From assembly GCA_018223435.1 (NCBI GenBank), contig JAGTTO010000001.1:620001-684000 (forward strand): a DNA stretch of 64,000 nt. The letters are read 5' to 3'. The notes under the pieces were generated by a model. The model was not told the origin of the DNA and did not search any database. It worked only from the letters and a program-made list of their open reading frames with translations. Source of the DNA: Lachnospiraceae bacterium Marseille-Q4251. Its GTDB lineage: Bacteria; Bacillota; Clostridia; Lachnospirales; Lachnospiraceae. Positions 47,026-55,398 of the stretch are shown piece after piece (within the stretch, counting starts at the first letter, position 1; every line of letters starts with the position of its first letter). The translations under genes and the position numbers were made by a program.

Positions 47026-49005
47026 TTACCAGCGTACGAGGCGGTAGTAGGTCCGGGCTGTGAAAAAGTAGACCAGGCCGTAAAAAGCCAGGAAGATAAA
47101 AAAGGTCAGAAGCACGCCGATGAGAAAAATCTTCTGATTTCCCAGATTCATCAAAAGTAATATCTTACTCATCATCGGATAGGCGAAGACCATATGAACC
47201 CCTGCGGCCAGCACGGGCAGAAGAAAGACCGTTTTCACCTGGCTGTTGATCGTCCGGCGGACCTCCCGTTTATCCATGCCCACCTTCTGCATGATGACAA
47301 AGCGGTCGTGATCCTCATAGCCCTCGGAAACCTGTTTATAGTAGATGATAAGCACCGTCGCCATGAGAAACAGAAAGCCCAGGAAAATGCCCACAAAGAA
47401 AATGCCGCCGTAAAGGGAATAGAAATTTTCTCTCGAGGAAGCCGCTCCCTCGATATACACCAGACTTCCCCAGTCTTTTTCTGCCAGAAGGGAGGACAGA
47501 GCTGTCTCCATCTCCGCCTGAGTCTTGCTGTTTCCGTCAAGATCGATACCCATAAAATAATTCCAGGTCCCATTTGTCACGATTTCCCCGGTCAGTTCTT
47601 CAATGGAAGCCTGATCCGGAAAGATCAGATAATAGATGGAGCCCATCATGACCCTCTGAGCCTTCACAGAATCCAGGCCTGTCACGGCTCCCATCATCTT
47701 CCACTCTTTTCCCTGGATCGTCAGAGTTCCTTCCAGAGCTTTCTCGGCCTTTCCATAGACACTGTCATAAAAGATCTCCCCCTGACCAAGCGTGAGATTC
47801 TGCCCGGTAATCCGGTTGAAATCGTCGAGAGACAGACAGTAAATCGCCACTGCACTTCCCAGGCCTCCATTCGGATCATAGGTAAAGGTTTTCTCGTTTC
47901 TCTGGGCATAAAAATTCCGGTACCGGTAATTTTCCTCGTTATCCTGAATCGAAAGACCGTACTGAGCCGCAGCATCAGCAGTCAGCTGTTCCAGTTCCGT
48001 GATCTCTTCTTCCGTCACCCCGCTGGCTGTCACCTGGACATTTCTCGGGAAACGGGTCCTTAAAAGGTCGTCCATTCCGAAGTAAAGGCAGGTCGTCGTG
48101 GATACAATGAGGATCACCGCCGTGGACATGATACAGATGTTCGCAAGCCCTGCCGCATTCTGCTTCATTCGGTAAAGCATACCGGAAACGCTCGTAAAAT
48201 GGCGGCTCTGATAATAGTAGCCTTTGTTCTTTTTCAGCATTTTCAGTATAAAGATGCTTCCTGCCGTGAAAAGACAGTAGGTTCCGATGATGACCAGCAC
48301 CACCGCCAGGAAGAAATAGGCGATAGCGCCCAGGGGCGACTCGATGGTTACCGCCAGATAATAGCCGGCTCCCAGGGAGACAAGACCCACAAGAACGAGA
48401 AACCAGCGGTTTTTCGGCTCCCGCTCCGCCGTCTGATTACTTTTTAAAAGCTCCGTGGTCTCAGAGCGGAAGATCTGGCGCACGCCATGGATGGCCAGCA
48501 GAAAAAAGACCATTCCGAAAAGCACCACCGTCTCCGTAAAGGCTGATACGGAGAACTCAAAGCCCAGAATCCGGGGTGCATGGAGAATCCGGCAAAGTAG
48601 CAGAAGGACCGCCTTATAAAAGACCGTTCCCGCCAGAAGGCCTAAGCCCAGACCCAGCAAAACTGTGTAAAAAAGCTCCAGAACCAGAATCAGGGCCACA
48701 TGGCGCTTCTCCATGCCTAAGATGTGATAGAGGCCGAACTCTTTTTTCCGCCGCTTCAGAAGAAAGCTGTTCGTATAAAAAAGAAAGATCAGGGAGAAAA
48801 TACCGACAATCCGCTCCCCCATCAGCAGGATCTCTCTCATAAAACCGCCACCAAGCATGAAATCCAGCGCCGGACTCACGGCCAGGGCTCCCATGATGTC
48901 AAAGATTGCCGCCATTCCCGTCAGGGTCAGGATAAAGGGCAGGTACACCTGACGGTTTTTCTTCAGATTTCCCGCCGCCATCTTAAAAAACATGGTTTTA
49001 CGCAT
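47026..49005 (-). CDS. ABC transporter permease, BceB type (FtsX domains)
   Basis: 659 residues. Ten predicted membrane helices: an N-terminal FtsX half (MAAGNLKKNRQVYLPFIL), a large extracytoplasmic domain between helices 7 and 8 (about 310-520) that binds the peptide, and a C-terminal FtsX half (KVGMDKREVRRTINSQVK). With the ATPase it forms a Bce-type resistance and sensing transporter for cell-wall-active peptide antibiotics. The start (ATG of MRKTMFF) overlaps the ATPase stop by 8 bases. Confidence 0.92.
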   Translation of the reverse strand: MRKTMFFKMAAGNLKKNRQVYLPFILTLTGMAAIFDIMGALAVSPALDFMLGGGFMREILLMGERIVGIFSLIFLFYTNSFLLKRRKKEFGLYHILGMEKRHVALILVLELFYTVLLGLGLGLLAGTVFYKAVLLLLCRILHAPRILGFEFSVSAFTETVVLFGMVFFLLAIHGVRQIFRSETTELLKSNQTAEREPKNRWFLVLVGLVSLGAGYYLAVTIESPLGAIAYFFLAVVLVIIGTYCLFTAGSIFILKMLKKNKGYYYQSRHFTSVSGMLYRMKQNAAGLANICIMSTAVILIVSTTTCLYFGMDDLLRTRFPRNVQVTASGVTEEEITELEQLTADAAAQYGLSIQDNEENYRYRNFYAQRNEKTFTYDPNGGLGSAVAIYCLSLDDFNRITGQNLTLGQGEIFYDSVYGKAEKALEGTLTIQGKEWKMMGAVTGLDSVKAQRVMMGSIYYLIFPDQASIEELTGEIVTNGTWNYFMGIDLDGNSKTQAEMETALSSLLAEKDWGSLVYIEGAASSRENFYSLYGGIFFVGIFLGFLFLMATVLIIYYKQVSEGYEDHDRFVIMQKVGMDKREVRRTINSQVKTVFLLPVLAAGVHMVFAYPMMSKILLLMNLGNQKIFLIGVLLTFFIFLAFYGLVYFFTARTYYRLVRW

Positions 49006-49765
49006 GACGCTCACCTCCCGTGGTCAGGACCGTCATCGCGTCAGAAACCTTCCGGTACATCTCCTCCAGAGAATCAGCTCCGCGGTAGATCTGGTGAAAG
49101 ACCTCGCCGTCCTTGATAAAGAGCACTCTTCCCGCGTGGGCCGCCGCCCGGACGCTGTGGGTCACCATAAGGATCGTCTGCCCTTCCTCATTGACCCGGT
49201 CAAAAAGCTCCAGAAGCTTTCCGGAAGCCCGGGAGTCCAGAGCACCCGTCGGCTCATCCGCCAGAAGAAGCTTCGGCTGGGTGATCAGGGCTCTGGCTGC
49301 CGCTGCCCGCTGTTTCTGGCCTCCGGAGACCTCGTAGGGGTATTTGTCCAGAAGACTCTGGATCTCCAGTTTTTCCGTCAGGGGCTTTAAGCGGCTTTCC
49401 ATTTCCTTATAGGGCACCCCGGAGAGAACCAGGGGCAGGAAGATATTATCCCTGAGAGAAAAAGTGTCCAGAAGGTTAAAGTCCTGGAACACAAAACCCA
49501 GATTTTTCCGGCGAAAGGCCGCCAGTTCTTTTTCCCGGATATCTCCCATACGCTGACCGTTTAAGCGGACCTCCCCCGCTGTGGGCCGGTCCAGAGCCGC
49601 CAGGATATTGAGAAGGGTCGTTTTTCCGGAACCGGACTCGCCCATGATCGCCACATATTCTCCGGGTTCCACGCTGAAGGACACATTTTTCAGCGCCTCA
49701 ACCTGATTGCCGCCGAAACGGGTCGTATAAATTTTTTTCACATTGCTGACTTCAAGAATCGCCAT
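48998..49765 (-). CDS. ABC transporter ATP-binding protein, BceA type
   Basis: 255 residues. Walker A GESGSGKTTLLN, Q-loop, signature SGGQKQRAAAARAL, Walker B LLLADEPTGALD and the switch His in VTHSVRAAAHA. The MacB/LolD-like subgroup is used by Bce-type exporters. The start is the ATG of MAILEVSN with AAGGAGG; longer frames lack a site. It follows the kinase gene after a 130-bp gap containing a palindromic repeat. Confidence 0.94.
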   Translation of the reverse strand: MAILEVSNVKKIYTTRFGGNQVEALKNVSFSVEPGEYVAIMGESGSGKTTLLNILAALDRPTAGEVRLNGQRMGDIREKELAAFRRKNLGFVFQDFNLLDTFSLRDNIFLPLVLSGVPYKEMESRLKPLTEKLEIQSLLDKYPYEVSGGQKQRAAAARALITQPKLLLADEPTGALDSRASGKLLELFDRVNEEGQTILMVTHSVRAAAHAGRVLFIKDGEVFHQIYRGADSLEEMYRKVSDAMTVLTTGGERHA

Positions 49766-49875
49766 GATGAACCTCCTTAAACAATCACATTTTACACTCT
49801 GATTATAGGAGAAGGGAGAAATATCTGCCATTTCTTTGGCTTACATTTCCCCCTTCATCCTTACAAAACGGAAAG

Positions 49876-49902
49876 GTAACTGTTCAGTACCTTCACAGTT
49901 AC
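49876..49902. repeat. 27-bp palindromic repeat (GTAACTGT ends), copy 2
   Basis: GTAACTGTTCAGTACC on the plus strand with the end ACAGTTAC. Reverse complement of the element at 34798-34824. It supplies the stop codon of the BceS-like kinase gene (49899-49901). Confidence 0.75.
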
Positions 49903-50888
49903 AAGGAAAAATTCCTCAGAAGATCCAGCGTCACTTTTGTGCCTTCGCCCAGGGTCGAGGTGATGGTGATTCCGTGGGCCAGCCGCTTTAAAATTTCCTG
50001 GCAGAGATAGAGGCCGATGCCCGTAGACTTCTTGTCCCGGCGGCCGTTGTAGCCCGTGTAGCCCTTCTCGAAGATCCGCGGCAGATCCTCCGGCGCGATG
50101 CCGATGCCCGTATCTTCTATATATAAGAAGCCGTTTCCTCCGTAAATCCGGATGGTTCCCTTCTTCGTGTACTTGAGGGCGTTGGACAGAAGCTGCTCCA
50201 GCACAAAGACCAGCCATTTCTCATCAGAGACTGTCTCTATGCCGGTCTCCTGAAAGTCCAGAGCGATCTTTTTCCGGATAAAAGACCGCGCGTATTTCCG
50301 TACGGCCTGGCGGACGCAGTCGTCCACATCCACTGACCGGAAAGCCAGATCATGGTCCGGGCTGTCCAGGCGGAGATACTGGAGCACCATCTCCACATAC
50401 TGCTCGATCCGGAAAAGCTCCATCGAAAGCTCGCCATTTTCCGGCGTGTCCTCTTCCTGAAGAAGGAGACTCATGGCCGCGATCGGCGTCTTGATCTGAT
50501 GCACCCAGAGCGTATAGTATTCCTCCATATCCCGGAGTTTCTCTGCGGCTTCCGCCTCTTTCCGGTTCTTCTCCTTGAGCAGCGACTCGATGAGATCCTG
50601 ATAGGCTTCCTCCTTCGGGTCCTCGCTCTCCGGGAGATCCCGAAGGTAAAAATCCTTCGCCCGCTCTCCCGCAAGCTGCCTTAAAAGCTTCTGTTTTTTC
50701 CGAAAGCGCCCAAAGCCACTGAGAAGCCAGACAAATTCTGCGATAAACACGAGAAGAATCCCGTACCCGGCGGCCTCCGGCGGAATCTGGTAGAGCAAAA
50801 GTACCAGCGAATAGATCAGAAGCCCCAGGGCCACCGCCAGAAGGACCTGGCGTTTCTCCAGAATATATTCTTTCAGATCAATCTTCAT
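49899..50888 (-). CDS. Sensor histidine kinase, BceS type
   Basis: 329 residues. Two membrane helices at about 14-32 and 40-58 with almost no extracytoplasmic loop, typical of intramembrane-sensing kinases that listen to a BceAB transporter. Phospho-acceptor block LWVHQIKTPIAAMSLLL; ATPase motifs EQLLSNALKYT, DTGIGIAPED and STGIGLYLCQEIL. It overlaps the regulator gene by 11 bases. The stop codon lies in an inserted palindromic repeat, so the last residues may differ from relatives. Confidence 0.93.
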   Translation of the reverse strand: MKIDLKEYILEKRQVLLAVALGLLIYSLVLLLYQIPPEAAGYGILLVFIAEFVWLLSGFGRFRKKQKLLRQLAGERAKDFYLRDLPESEDPKEEAYQDLIESLLKEKNRKEAEAAEKLRDMEEYYTLWVHQIKTPIAAMSLLLQEEDTPENGELSMELFRIEQYVEMVLQYLRLDSPDHDLAFRSVDVDDCVRQAVRKYARSFIRKKIALDFQETGIETVSDEKWLVFVLEQLLSNALKYTKKGTIRIYGGNGFLYIEDTGIGIAPEDLPRIFEKGYTGYNGRRDKKSTGIGLYLCQEILKRLAHGITITSTLGEGTKVTLDLLRNFSL

Positions 50889-51567
50889 CGGAGATCAGAT
50901 ACCCCATTCCCTTTCTGGTGACAATAAAGTCTGTAAGTCCCGCCTGCTCCAGCTTCTTGCGGAGGCGGGTGATGTTTACCGTGAGGGTGTTCTCATCCAC
51001 AAAGCAGTCCGTCTCCCAGAGTCTTGTCATGAGAGCGTCCCGGCTCACGGTTTTTCCCTTGTTCTCCAGGAGCATTTTCAGGATTTTGTAGTCGTTTTTC
51101 GTAAGATCGATGCGCTGGCCCTCGTAGGTCAATGTGGCGTCCGCGGTGTTCAGCACGGCCCCCTTATGGGCAATGAGCTCCGTATTGGCAGCGAAATCAT
51201 AGGTTCTCCGTAAGATAGCCTGGATCTTCGCCGCCAGCACGTTCCGGTCGAAGGGCTTGGCGATAAAATCATCCCCGCCCATATTCATGGCAATAACGAT
51301 ATTCATGTTGTCGGAGACCGAGGAGAGAAAAACCACCGGCACCCGGGAAATTTTCCGGATCTCCATGCACCAGTAAAAACCGTTGCAGGCCGGAAGGGCG
51401 ATATCGAGGATCACCAGATGGGGATTGTAGGAGGCGAAGGTGTCGAGAACCTTGGAAAAATCCTCCACACAACAGGCCTCCCAGCCCCAGTCCCCCATAA
51501 GCTTCTGAATGGAGCGGGCAATGACCTCGTCATCTTCTACGATAAGAATACGATATTTATTTTTCAC
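50878..51567 (-). CDS. Response regulator, BceR type (OmpR family)
   Basis: 229 residues. Receiver domain with VEDDEV, phospho-acceptor D55 in LDIALP and AKPF, and a C-terminal winged helix with LTKNDYKILKMLL and the recognition region ENTLTVNITRLRKKL. Partner of the BceS-like kinase; probably activates the transporter genes downstream. Its ATG lies within the end of the threonine aldolase gene (11-base overlap). Confidence 0.94.
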   Translation of the reverse strand: MKNKYRILIVEDDEVIARSIQKLMGDWGWEACCVEDFSKVLDTFASYNPHLVILDIALPACNGFYWCMEIRKISRVPVVFLSSVSDNMNIVIAMNMGGDDFIAKPFDRNVLAAKIQAILRRTYDFAANTELIAHKGAVLNTADATLTYEGQRIDLTKNDYKILKMLLENKGKTVSRDALMTRLWETDCFVDENTLTVNITRLRKKLEQAGLTDFIVTRKGMGYLISDED

Positions 51568-52594
51568 GGCGAATATCCTTTATGAGCGCGTCCACGTCCT
51601 CTTCTCTGGTGGCCCAGCTGGTGCAGATCCGCACCATACTGTGGGAGGCGTCCACCCGCTCCCAGTAGGAAAAGCTGTATTTTCCTGCCAGACGGCCAAG
51701 TTCAGAATCCGTAAAGACCGCAAACTGCTGGTTTGTAGTGCTGCCAATGGGCATCGGAATGCCGAGATCCACCAGGGTGGAACGGATCTTCATTGCCATG
51801 GCATTGGCGTGGGCGGAAAGCTCAAAATAGAGGTCGTCCTTCATGAGCTCCTGGAACTGGATACCGAGAAGCCGTCCCTTCGCCAGCATGCCGCCCCGCT
51901 GTTTGATGAGATAGCGGAAATCTTTTCCGAGAGCCGGGTTTGTGATGATCACAGCCTCCCCGAAGAGAGCTCCCTGTTTCGTACCGCCTAAGGTGAAAGC
52001 GTCACAGTGCCGGGCAATGAAGGGAAGGGTCAGGTCATTATCCCTCGCCATCAGGCCGTAGCCCATGCGCGCACCGTCAATATAGAGATAGAGGCCGCAC
52101 TCCTGGCAGGCATTGTAGAGATCCTCCAAGCTCTTCTGATGATAGATCGTGCCGATCTCCGTGGGGTTGGAAATGTAAACCATACCCGGCTGCACCATAT
52201 GCTCGTGGCTTCCGTCCTCCCGATGAGCCTTTACTACTTCCCGGATCTGGTCCCCTTTGAGCTTTCCGTTCCGTCCCGGAAGAGCCAGGACCTTGTGGCC
52301 GGTAGCCTCGATCGCGCCGGTCTCGTGGCAGTTGATATGGCCCGTATCGGCGGAGATCACGCCCTGCCAGGGCTTCAATCCCGCAGCGATGACCGTGAGG
52401 TTCGTCTGGGTACCGCCCACCAGGAAATGGACCTGGCCCTCGGGCAGTTCACATTTTTCCAGAATCATCTCAGCGGCCTGACGGCAGTAATCGTCCTCCC
52501 CGTAGCCGGTGGTCTGCTCCAGATTGGTTTCAACCAGTCTCTTTATGATACGCTCATGAGCGCCTTCGTTATAATCACAGTTAAAAAAGATCAT
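51557..52594 (-). CDS. Low-specificity threonine aldolase-like PLP enzyme
   Basis: 345 residues of PLP fold type I. The PLP lysine is in FTLGGTKQGALFG, with the Asp of LYIDGARMGYGL upstream and the N-terminal YNEGAHERIIKRL. Members split L-threonine or L-allo-threonine to glycine and acetaldehyde. It is the first gene of a run continuing into the BceRS regulator genes by an 11-base overlap, an unexpected coupling. A hairpin (52624-52643) lies in the leader just before the AGGAGG site. Confidence 0.9.
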   Translation of the reverse strand: MIFFNCDYNEGAHERIIKRLVETNLEQTTGYGEDDYCRQAAEMILEKCELPEGQVHFLVGGTQTNLTVIAAGLKPWQGVISADTGHINCHETGAIEATGHKVLALPGRNGKLKGDQIREVVKAHREDGSHEHMVQPGMVYISNPTEIGTIYHQKSLEDLYNACQECGLYLYIDGARMGYGLMARDNDLTLPFIARHCDAFTLGGTKQGALFGEAVIITNPALGKDFRYLIKQRGGMLAKGRLLGIQFQELMKDDLYFELSAHANAMAMKIRSTLVDLGIPMPIGSTTNQQFAVFTDSELGRLAGKYSFSYWERVDASHSMVRICTSWATREEDVDALIKDIRREK

Positions 52595-52623
52595 TTTCTT
52601 TTGTTCCTCCTGATAAAATGGAC

Positions 52624-52643
52624 ATGTCGCCTACCGGCGACAT
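52624..52643 (-). other. Hairpin in the threonine aldolase leader
   Basis: ATGTCGCC/GGCGACAT, perfect 8-bp stem with a 4-nt loop, ending about 20 bases upstream of the AGGAGG ribosome site. No T run. Possible mRNA 5' stabiliser or regulator target. Confidence 0.55.
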
Positions 52644-52654
52644 CACATATAAGC

Positions 52655-52700
52655 CAGCTGTTTCGCGCCTGTGACGCTCATGCAAGCATGGCTCATTCAT
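52655..52700 (-). repeat. Intergenic hairpin repeat, copy C (CATGCTTGCATG core)
   Basis: The minus strand reads GAGCCATGCTTGCATGAGCG. Shares the core and flanks with copies at 22043, 30475 and 63625; here in the leader of the threonine aldolase gene. Confidence 0.55.
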
Positions 52701-52777
52701 GGCCGCCGTCCGGACTTTCATAGTAAAAAGTTCCACCTTATACCCTATCACATTTCCGGAGAAAATTCTATCTTTCC

Positions 52778-52806
52778 TTGCAATTCCCTGTTGGAAAAGT
52801 TATAAT
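52778..52806 (+). promoter_or_regulatory. Promoter of the small membrane protein gene
   Basis: TTGCAA and TATAAT with a 17-bp spacer, 40 bases upstream of the ATG. Confidence 0.75.
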
Positions 52807-52845
52807 GACCTCAGCCGTCTTTTCTGCGGCAGAATGGAGTTCTCT

Positions 52846-53085
52846 ATGAAAAAATTCAAACGCATCCGCCGGATCTTTGCCTGGATCGGCATCGTCGTCC
52901 TAGTTGGGCTCTATGTCACCACCCTGATTCTGGCCTTTTCCGGCAGCCCCATGGCTCAGGCGCTGTTTCGCGGTTCCTTCGCGGCTACCGTGGTTTTCCC
53001 GGTGCTGCTCTACGCCATGCAGATCATTTACCGGATCCTGAAACCCGACGATACCGCCGACGACCCGGACAAGAAAAAAAGATGA
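52846..53085 (+). CDS. Small two-helix membrane protein
   Basis: 79 residues. A basic N terminus (MKKFKRIRRIF), a first membrane helix at about 12-31, a short loop FSGSPMAQALFRG, a second helix at about 44-62 and a charged tail PDDTADDPDKKKR. No family recognised; similar short proteins are common in Lachnospiraceae. The ATG has GGAG 6 bases upstream, a good promoter lies at 52778 and a terminator follows directly, so it is a real, monocistronic gene and the only plus-strand gene in this part of the window. Confidence 0.82.
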   Translation: MKKFKRIRRIFAWIGIVVLVGLYVTTLILAFSGSPMAQALFRGSFAATVVFPVLLYAMQIIYRILKPDDTADDPDKKKR

Positions 53086-53108
53086 AAAGCCTCTCCGGGC
53101 CTTTCATC
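53082..53108. terminator. Bidirectional terminator
   Basis: GATGAAA/TTTCATC with an inner GCC/GGC pair, T-rich on both sides, between the convergent small membrane protein and VTC-like genes. Confidence 0.75.
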
Positions 53109-53118
53109 TTTTCTTATT

Positions 53119-53748
53119 TTAGAAGATAAATCCGTATTCATCCTGCTTTTCTTCCATGCTCTGGCCCTGCAGCATACTGCTGACCATCTGGGGAAGGGAA
53201 GCACTTTTCTTATAAGTCAGAAGAACTTTGCCCTTATCCAGGCAAGGGAGCTTCATCTCCGGCTCCTCGAAGAGGCTCCTGCATGGACCGATGCCCCGCC
53301 CGATGGCGGTGGTAAAGGTCACATATTCGCCCTTTTTCACGCGGCACATTTCTCTCCGGTAATCGGTGATGCGCCCCGGATAGAGGCTGTTCAGGGTAGC
53401 CTGGCGGTAAAAATCAGCCAGAAGCTCTTTCCTGTGGTTCTTCATCCACTCCAGATCGCCGTTCAGAAGCTTCTCGCTCTCCTCTCTGGAAAGCTTCGCA
53501 CATTTCTTGAAATAGAGCCCGTTCTGCATATATTTTTTCTCCAGAAAGATCTGGCTCTCGTCTCTGTTCTTCATACAGAGATAATAGCTCGCCACGGCCT
53601 TTCGCTGGCCGGCTCCCTGAAATTCCAGTTTTCTTAAATGGAAGCTCTCGAGGTTCCCGGTATTCGTGGAAAGGTAGGCTTCCTTCAGTTCTTTATATCG
53701 TTCTTCTGTAATACTGTTGGTCTGTGCATAATAGGTTGTGTATATCAC
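53119..53748 (-). CDS. VTC domain-like protein, N-terminally divergent
   Basis: 209 residues. The middle IFLEKKYMQNGLYFKKCAKL followed by SREESEKLLNG matches the core of the VTC polyphosphate polymerase fold, and the C-terminal YVTFTTAIGRG with LDKGKVLLTYKKSASLPQM matches its last strands. The usual N-terminal strands with the first basic tunnel residues are poorly matched, so the protein is shorter or more divergent than the roughly 230-260 residue family members and may not polymerise phosphate. No signal peptide or membrane helix. Promoter ATGACA-17-TATACT at 53841-53869; monocistronic. Confidence 0.62.
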   Translation of the reverse strand: MIYTTYYAQTNSITEERYKELKEAYLSTNTGNLESFHLRKLEFQGAGQRKAVASYYLCMKNRDESQIFLEKKYMQNGLYFKKCAKLSREESEKLLNGDLEWMKNHRKELLADFYRQATLNSLYPGRITDYRREMCRVKKGEYVTFTTAIGRGIGPCRSLFEEPEMKLPCLDKGKVLLTYKKSASLPQMVSSMLQGQSMEEKQDEYGFIF

Positions 53749-53840
53749 TTATGATCCCCCTTTAATGCTGCTTGTTTGCATTGTGTTTCATTGACCCGGC
53801 AGCTCCATTTCGTTCGGAACTCCCCTTACCGGACATCAAA

Positions 53841-53869
53841 AGTATACCAAAGAAATGTGAAGATGTCAT
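53841..53869 (-). promoter_or_regulatory. Promoter of the VTC-like gene
   Basis: ATGACA and TATACT with a 17-bp spacer. Confidence 0.6.
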
Positions 53870-53947
53870 GTTAAACTTCTAAATTATTTCTAAAGTTTCC
53901 TGAGTTTTTTCTTTATTTTTCGACACATTGTACAAATAGTGCCCATT

Positions 53948-53982
53948 AAAAAGCCGTCCCGGAAAATCCCGAAACGGCTTTT
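53948..53982. terminator. Terminator of purA
   Basis: AAAAGCCGT/ACGGCTTTT stem with an inner CGGG/CCG pairing, T-rich on both sides, 10 bases after the purA stop. Confidence 0.85.
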
Positions 53983-53992
53983 ATTTTTAAGA

Positions 53993-55273
53993 TTATTTAT
54001 TGCGGTAGATGATGTCCTCACGACCCGGTCCGTTGGAAACCATGGTGATGGGGAAGCCGATCTGCTCTTCCACAAACTCAATGTATTTGCGGCAGTTCTC
54101 CGGCAGATCCTCGTACTTCTTGATACCGCGGATATCGCATTTCCAGCCCGGCAGCTTGGTGAATACCGGTTTTGCTTTCTCCAGAGTCGGGGTAGTCGGG
54201 AAATCGGTGGTCACTTTGCCGTCGATCTCGTAACCGATGCAGACCGGAATCTCATCCAGATAGCCCAGAACGTCCAGAACTGTGAAAGCCACGTCTGTGC
54301 TTCCCTGCATGCGGCAGCCATATTTGGTGGCAACGCAGTCGAGCCAGCCCATTCTTCTCGGACGGCCTGTGGTGGCTCCGAACTCTCCGCCGTCTCCGCC
54401 TCTCTTACGAAGCTCGTCTGCCTCGTCGCCGAAGATCTCGCTGACGAAAGCGCCTGCTCCTACAGCACTGGAGTATGCCTTTACAACGGTAACGATCTTC
54501 TTGATCTCATAAGGCGGAAGGCCTGCACCGATGGCACCGTAAGCAGCCAGGGTGGAGGAAGAAGTTACCATCGGGTAAATTCCGTGATCCGGATCCTTCA
54601 GAGAACCGAGCTGACCCTCGAGGAGGATCTTCTTGCCCTCTTTCAGTGCGTTCCACAGAAAAGTGGAAGTGTCGCATACGAAGGGTGCTACCATATCGCG
54701 GTAGGTGTGAAGCTCTTCCAGGATATCCTCAACCTTCAGAGCCGGTTTGTGATACAGATGCTCAAGAATGACATTCTTCTGCTCCAGAACCCGGGCAACC
54801 TTGTCTTTCAGGAACTCCTCATCGAAGAGCTCGCAGACCTGGAAGCCGATCTTTGCATATTTATCAGAATAGAAGGGAGCGATTCCGGACTTTGTAGAAC
54901 CGAAGGATTTCTTACCAAGACGCTCCTCCTCGCACTCGTCAAACAGAATGTGGTAGGACATCACGATCTGAGCACGGTCAGAAACCAGGATCTTCGGAGT
55001 CGGAACCCCTTTGTCCACGATGCTCTGTACTTCTTTGAACAGAAGCGGGATGTTCAGTGCCACACCGTTTCCGATGATGCTTGTAGTATGGTTATAAAAA
55101 ACGCCTGACGGAAGTGTATGAAGGGCGAACTTTCCATAATTGTTTACAATGGTATGTCCGGCGTTTGCTCCGCCCTGGAATCTCACGATGATGTCGGCAT
55201 CCTCTGCCAGCATATCTGTGATCTTACCTTTTCCTTCATCTCCCCAGTTTGCTCCTACAACAGCGGTAATCAT
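53993..55273 (-). CDS. purA: Adenylosuccinate synthetase
   Basis: 426 residues. Makes adenylosuccinate from IMP, aspartate and GTP. The N-terminal GTP loop is ANWGDEGKGKITDML, followed by GGANAGHTIV, the IMP contacts VTSSSTLAAYGAIGAGLPP and GATTGRPRRMGWLD. Complete. The second ATG (55273, MITAVV) is chosen because GGAGG lies 7 bases upstream; the ATG at 55279 is too close to it. A small hairpin (TGTCTGC/GCAGACA) lies in the leader. Upstream on the same strand are LysR and purB. Confidence 0.97.
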   Translation of the reverse strand: MITAVVGANWGDEGKGKITDMLAEDADIIVRFQGGANAGHTIVNNYGKFALHTLPSGVFYNHTTSIIGNGVALNIPLLFKEVQSIVDKGVPTPKILVSDRAQIVMSYHILFDECEEERLGKKSFGSTKSGIAPFYSDKYAKIGFQVCELFDEEFLKDKVARVLEQKNVILEHLYHKPALKVEDILEELHTYRDMVAPFVCDTSTFLWNALKEGKKILLEGQLGSLKDPDHGIYPMVTSSSTLAAYGAIGAGLPPYEIKKIVTVVKAYSSAVGAGAFVSEIFGDEADELRKRGGDGGEFGATTGRPRRMGWLDCVATKYGCRMQGSTDVAFTVLDVLGYLDEIPVCIGYEIDGKVTTDFPTTPTLEKAKPVFTKLPGWKCDIRGIKKYEDLPENCRKYIEFVEEQIGFPITMVSNGPGREDIIYRNK

Positions 55274-55398
55274 GTTCATTCCTCCTATAGAAATGCGTTT
55301 ATTTGCTTTAATTCATCTTGTCTGCCCCGCAGACAGGTTATATTATAGCGCATTTTTTATTATAAGTAAAATGAATAATATTTATATTTCTTATAACA

